From the NCBI GenBank assembly GCA_947069175.1, contig CAMTDV010000030.1, positions 99,410,411-99,474,410 on the forward strand: 64,000 nucleotides of DNA, in the 5' to 3' direction. Source of the stretch: Scalesia atractyloides. Taxonomy: Eukaryota; Streptophyta; Magnoliopsida; Asterales; Asteraceae. This document shows positions 59,166-64,000 of this stretch, piece by piece. The notes under the pieces are model-generated. The model had not been told where the DNA came from and searched no databases. It saw only the letters and a list, made by a program, of their open reading frames with translations. Within the stretch, counting starts at the first letter, position 1. Each line of letters starts with the position of its first letter. A program made the translations under genes and the position numbers.

Positions 59166-60176
59166 TGACTTTGTGTTCTATAATGCGAGAGCTTCATAAT
59201 GAATCAAACTGTGTTCAAAACGAAGCTAAGATGAATAAATTTCAATTGTTGAAGTTGTGTGTTTAAATTAGAGTTACAAAAAGAAGAAAAATGAGTGGGA
59301 AATTGTTTCATTAAACAAAGGAACTCGTAAGGACCCCCAAAGGTAAGAAGCAAACTAACTCGAGCAAGTGTGCCGGGGGTGGTGAGCAAAACTTGACACA
59401 CTTTCAACTTCATATAGCTACCTTTTCTTTTTTGAAATTGTTATGCGGTTGGTTCAAACAAATTAGTCGCGCACCCTGGCAGTGGAGCGCGACTGATCAA
59501 GTGCGATGCAGACCTGGGGCGGATGTTTGGAACGTGCACTAGTGTAGCACCTATAGTGGGCGCCTGATCTAGTAGACCATACTGGAGCGAGGCAAATCGG
59601 GGTTGGGGGGCTTCAGGTGTGACATGAATAGGTTGGATTTGGGTGAGCGTCTGGGCAGTCTACTTGGTGTGGACTGGTGCAGTGCACCGTGTCCAATCAC
59701 CGGGCAACAATTGCAACTATTGCTCAGTTCTCACCAATGCATAACTTGAAACATTTTAGTTTTCATATTTTAATCAGGATTTAAATGCCCTGAAGATGTT
59801 CAATGCAATTTACTTTTTGTTTTATTATAATTGAGTAGTTTTGTTTTGTTTAACTATAAAACTGAGGTGTTTATTAGTTGAAGACATAAGAACTAATACA
59901 ACCACACATAAAGCTTTTTCCAACAAACTTTTTGATTAATTATCCAACTGTTTGATTCAAGGTACAATTCAGGTGCTTGCGACTTCCCCAACGGTACTAA
60001 ATTTTGTAGTAGTTGTAGATTTGGAAACAAATAGACTCTTTTAGAAGATTCACAATCTATTTTAAAGTATCCGCGTTTAACATGAATCCTTAGTCACCAT
60101 CATTATGTTCTTCATCTATTTCTTGCAATTATATTCTATTTCAATTGTATTCTACCGCTTTCCATCTATATTATAT
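59166..60176. other. Spacer with a GC-richer patch
   Basis: About 59460-59720 is distinctly richer in G and C (CGCGCACCCTGGCAGTGG) than its surroundings, but I see no long frame or known element. The rest is AT-rich without features. Confidence 0.4.
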
Positions 60177-60443
60177 ATTATTTTAGGGATATTGAATTTA
60201 AATAATCCGAACTTTCACATATTGACCGATAACACTCTGAACTTTCAGTTTGGACAGCAGCACTCCCAACTTTCAACTTATTGGCCGATAACACTCCAAA
60301 ACCAGTGCCATGTCAGCATTTGGGAGTGCTATCGGCCAATAAGTTGAAAGTTGGGAGTGCTGTTGTCTAAACTGAAAATTCAAAGTGCTATCGGCCAATA
60401 TGTGAAAGTTCGGATTATTTAAATCCAATATCCCATTATTTTA
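60177..60443. mobile_element. Fold-back MITE, nearly a full palindrome, Mutator-type duplication
   Basis: Element 60186-60434 (249 bp) is an almost complete inverted repeat: GGGATATTGAATTTAAATAA / TTATTTAAATCCAATATCCC, with arms meeting near TCAGCATTTGGG. Exact 9-bp direct repeats ATTATTTTA flank it (60177-60185 and 60435-60443). Confidence 0.92.
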
Positions 60444-60570
60444 CAAGTGTGTTTTTTTTCAAACTTTGGGTTGTCAAAGACGTTTTGGGTAGAAGTTATA
60501 AGAGTTGATGCTCATACGTTATAATTGTCTTGTTCTTCCTCTATTTCTATATGAAATATGCTAGTTTTAC

Positions 60571-60777
60571 TTAGTATACAAGGGCGCAACATTTAAGGGG
60601 TCGGGAGGGGCGTCCGACCCTTCAACTTTTCGCTCGTTAGTGTTATATATGTAGTTTTCGTATAGAAATTTTTGGGCATATACATTTTCGACCCCCCCCC
60701 CGATTCTATAGAAATTTTTTGGTATATACGTTTTCGACCCCCGGTAAAAAACGTCAAGCTTCGTCACTGTTAGTATA
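60571..60777 (+). mobile_element. Small hAT-like repeat, CACTG family, copy 3
   Basis: Element 60579-60769 (191 bp), CAAGGGCGCAAC ... CTTCGTCACTG, flanked by exact 8-bp repeats TTAGTATA (60571-60578 and 60770-60777). This copy fixes the ends of the family. Confidence 0.85.
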
Positions 60778-61084
60778 ACATATACGATCAAGGGTTGTGG
60801 TTACAAATAACCGATTCAAATTACAAGTCAGATATTATCCAAGTTAACTTGCTTATCAAGTAAGACAAATAAGTAAAAACCATCCAAGTAAAACATACTT
60901 TTCCTTGATATAAAGGAAGTGTAGACCTCATTTGAGTCGTAAGGTTGAGGGGAAGGCTTTTGAAGTTTCTTGGGAGTTTAAAAGTCAACTTGGTTGATTT
61001 TTTTATGAATGACAAATTTGGATCACTAATAGAATATTGAAGTATTATCGTGCCAACAACAAAACTATCTGATTATATTCATCT

Positions 61085-61236
61085 TCACTAGGCATTAAGG
61101 CATATTACCAATTCAGGAGAAAACCTAATAAATCTGAGAAAACCCTATTATGAGAATCAAACCCAATACCTTATGGTTCATAAGCCTTTTTTCACTCTCA
61201 TAGTGTCACTAGGCTATAACATCATGGGCTTTTAGT
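61085..61236 (-). mobile_element. tRNA-derived SINE relic, copy 3
   Basis: On the minus strand: ATAGCCTAGTGACACTATGA, then GGTATTGGGTTTGATTCTCA (B-box-like) and TTTATTAGGTTTTCTCCTGA. Same block order as 57191-57376. Confidence 0.72.
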
Positions 61237-61448
61237 CAACTTGTAGTCAACTTGCTTGATGGTCATGGAACATGCGCAAAGGTTTTAAAGTTTTCTAGTA
61301 AGTTGTAAGAGGCTTCAAAAGTTAATTTTATGAGGAGAAAGAACATAGTCAAGGAATGCAAAGATTTTAAAGTTTTTATATGAGGAATCAAAAGTTTATT
61401 TTATGAGGAGAAAGAACATAAATAAGTCTTTTACTATATTAACAAACA

Positions 61449-62340
61449 CTAGGTTACAACCTCGTGTATTACACGGGTTAAGTAAATAAAAAATCAAATA
61501 GTTAATAACGAAGATTTAATAATTATATAAGGATATTTTTAAGACGATTTTCTGCTATCCAAACAAAAGTTTGTGGCATGTATGATCGAAACTTATGATG
61601 TTTGTCAAATTTATAAATATGAAAGCATTTGAACCATCGATTAGAAGACAAACCGTATCATCAACTTTCTCACGAGTTTTAACAGTCATGTGAACATACA
61701 TTTAATAACCCAAGTTTTATTTAAATATTAGTGGTCTTAATTTATTAGTTCTAAAAAAATATTGAAATATCCATATTAGGCATATAACAATTAGCCAATT
61801 AGATAAACTTATAGCTACAAAATAATATTTAAATTAATTAGATAAGTATAAATTATTGGTAATTATTAAATTGTATAACTTTAAAATCTAAACATCTGGA
61901 CGTGAGTTGCATCTTAAAAGGATGGTTGTTTTTGGATAAATTTATTAGTATGATAAATGTAGTTATTATTCTTCTTGCATTTTAAATATATTAAATAAAT
62001 AAATAATTTGTTAAGCAAGAAAATCGTTCTGTTCAACCTCGTTATGAAAATGCTTCATATTTGTTTCAATTATTAAGATATAATTTTTAACCTAGTAATT
62101 AATATAAATAAATACTAAGATATTTTATGGAACTTTATCTGTAATTTTATTAAATGTTTGAAACATATGTTAAATTAAATAATAATTATCTATAATTAAG
62201 GAATTAAGATATAATTTCTAACCTTGTAATTAATATAAATAAATAATAAGATATTTTATGCAACTTTATCTGTAATTCTTAAAAGTTTGAAACATATATT
62301 AAATTTTAAATAATAGTTAACTATAATTAAGGATGTCTGG
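61449..62340 (-). mobile_element. Possible minus-strand Helitron (3' end only) with tandem duplication
   Basis: On the minus strand a hairpin CGTGT-AAT-ACACG is followed by AGGTTGTAAC and CTAG (61452-61449) then T: a good Helitron 3' end. The 5' end is not determined; the right limit given is arbitrary. Inside, a ~125-bp unit (AATTAATATAAATAAAT..., TTTATCTGTAATT) is repeated at about 62090-62210 and 62225-62340. Confidence 0.5.
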
Positions 62341-63730
62341 GATAATTACAAGTGTTTCAAAATTGGTTTCTTTTATTATATAGTATTTATATTTTATTTA
62401 CAAGATAATGACCACATAAAATAAGTAAAATGTTCTGGAAGGTTTCATAATTGAACGGTCTATAGGTAGTTTTCTCCCCATATTTGTTTAGTATATTTTC
62501 CATTAATATGGACAAATTATGATCACAGTCAGTACTTACTATATACGTGTGTGTTTTTAAGCGGAAAATGTTACTTTCAACGCATTAGCTTCAACTAGTG
62601 TCTTTTTCTAAAGTATTGTATAATAAAATTAAATTAAAATGGTTACTTAAAGTGTTATGTTTTTTCTGGAGAACCTAAATTCTCAAATTTTAAAAGTCCA
62701 ATTTTTTTTAATAATAATTCTTAGATTTTATAGTATAAATAGATCACAAGATGTTTCTGTAGGATTTGAAACCCTAACTTATTAGTTGTTAGACACACTT
62801 TAACCACTGGACTTTTAAAACCTATTTAATTCGTTGTTTGTCATCACAGGTTTAATCATCGCCAAACTCTCTGTATATTAATGTCCATATAAAGCATAAT
62901 CAAAGTCTCTTAACTTTGGCTTCATAGTAGTTTCGAAAGTGTGTAATTAGGTATCTAATACTTACTATGTAAGCCCATTAAACACTAAAACCCAATTTAA
63001 ACCAATTAGGTATCCAATACTTCCTTTTTTTTTTTTTTTTTATAAATACACTCTTTGTTAAACACTTAAACCAATTAACATTTTATCTATTTATGCCCAT
63101 TAAACACTAAAACCCAATTTAAAGTAAGTCCATTACTCCTTTACTCATAAATATCCATTTGTAAAGTTTAAACCAAGTTAAAATCTGCCCAATAGATTAA
63201 AATTGGGCCAATAGGGGCCGGTCTTTTTCGATTCGCAGCCTAATTTTTTCGAGAATTCTCTGGGTCGGCTGATAATTATTGAATGCGGTACCAAACAACT
63301 CTAGGTTGTGTAAATACAAGGTAAAGCCCCGATTTAACAACATTTATAATCCTTCTAGAAAAATAATAATTCTAAAAAAGTAATACTTCAAAGATATATA
63401 TATATATACTTTCAAACGAGTGGTCAGTTTCAACTGGCCGGTCATAGCTCAAAACTTGGTTGATAGCAAAGGGTGAAGAAAAGCGTTTGTGGAAATCTTG
63501 GTTGATAGCAAAGGGTGAAGACAAGCATTAGGGGAAATAATTGTTGTTAACACTAAATTTGGAAATACTTTTTTCATAGATGTAACACATAAATACATAT
63601 AATATATATTATAATATAAACACAAATAAGTATCATGTGCAATTACCAAAATACCAGACTCTTAAAAGAAATACAATATAAAAAGTATTTAAAATGATGC
63701 CACTGTTAATTGTTCAGTTAGTTGATGTTA
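62341..63730. other. AT-rich spacer, no gene
   Basis: No gene-like frame. Two near copies of CCCATTAAACACTAAAACCC occur at about 62976 and 63099, and a ~43-bp tandem duplication (CTTGGTTGATAGCAAAGGGT) at about 63455-63540. Confidence 0.5.
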
Positions 63731-64000
63731 TTAAACCCTTAGACTGGTGGATGTGGACGGGAGTTTGGGCGTGGTTTGGGGGGCAACGTCAGCTTTTGCA
63801 CCATGGTTTGGCGTTAAGCTGGGCGTGACTCTTTTGGCGTGAGTATTCCGCCTGACGTGAGCGGAGGGAGGGGGGTAAGCTGGCTGGCTTTGGTTGGTTG
63901 GTCCAATATCCACATGGCTGGCCACGCCAAGCTAGGCACGCCACACCACACCTCACTTTTTTTGGAATTGCCTGGTGGAGCCCACCTTCGCCACGTGTCG
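63731..64000. other. GC-richer repeat cut by the window edge
   Basis: A patch of GGCGTG and CCACGCC words, in opposite orientation toward its two sides, resembling the arm of an inverted-repeat element that continues beyond the window. A minus-strand frame through it (63731-63925) is repeat-derived. Confidence 0.4.

Noticed and set aside
63731..63925. Minus-strand frame at the window end
   Set aside because: Made of GGCGTG/CCACGCC repeat words in an element arm; no domain.

Overview
The window is nuclear DNA from a flowering plant, most likely a eudicot. Multi-exon genes with GT..AG introns and short exons sit in AT-rich, transposon-littered spacers, and the gene content is plant-specific: a plastid-targeted ribosomal protein, an ASG1-type nuclear protein, plant ATG11, eIF(iso)4G and a myosin-binding (DUF593/GTD-binding) relic. 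I cannot fix the species. No bacterial, organellar or viral genes were seen.

Layout. 1-2505: AT-rich spacer with a ~286-bp tandem duplication, then the rpl35 upstream region. 2506-4302 (+): plastid ribosomal protein L35, three exons. 4303-14480: repeat-built spacer dominated by a large tandem segmental duplication (about 6070-9325 and 10540-14470). It carries a broken piece of rpl35, a Mutator-like MITE, a short Helitron with a minisatellite core and a hAT-like element. 14556-19518 (+): ASG1 homologue, five exons, introns full of hAT-like MITEs. 20618-21706: Mutator-like element. 21922-23692 (-): small RING-H2-like gene, two coding exons. 24305-26870: more small elements. 28057-33390 (+): ATG11, five coding exons; all four coding introns are occupied by small transposons. 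35077-35469: broken myosin-binding-protein fragment. 35650-37566: heavily mutated, intronless cytosolic HSP70 pseudogene. 37567-46400: gene-poor, with a solo LTR and a three-level nest (hAT-like > Mutator-like MITE > TRIM). 46705-51954 (+): eIF(iso)4G, nine coding exons. 51955-64000: no convincing gene; small repeats, SINE copies, Helitron ends, a 249-bp fold-back MITE.

The intact genes serve unrelated housekeeping jobs (plastid translation, a stress/germination-linked nuclear protein, ubiquitin-ligase-like RING protein, autophagy, cap-dependent translation initiation) and do not form a cluster in the functional sense. Their co-location matches, from memory, the paired Arabidopsis regions At2g24 (eIFiso4G2, L35, ASG1, a DUF593 gene) and At4g30 (ASG1-like, ATG11, a DUF593 gene), so this window appears to hold one unfractionated ancestral block.

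I did not find a new multi-gene system. The most unusual signal is structural: many 300-560 bp elements with hAT-like ends and 8-bp target duplications whose interiors are built from short reiterated words, a different word per subfamily. Exon boundaries, repeats and duplications were read by eye; nothing was aligned by software.
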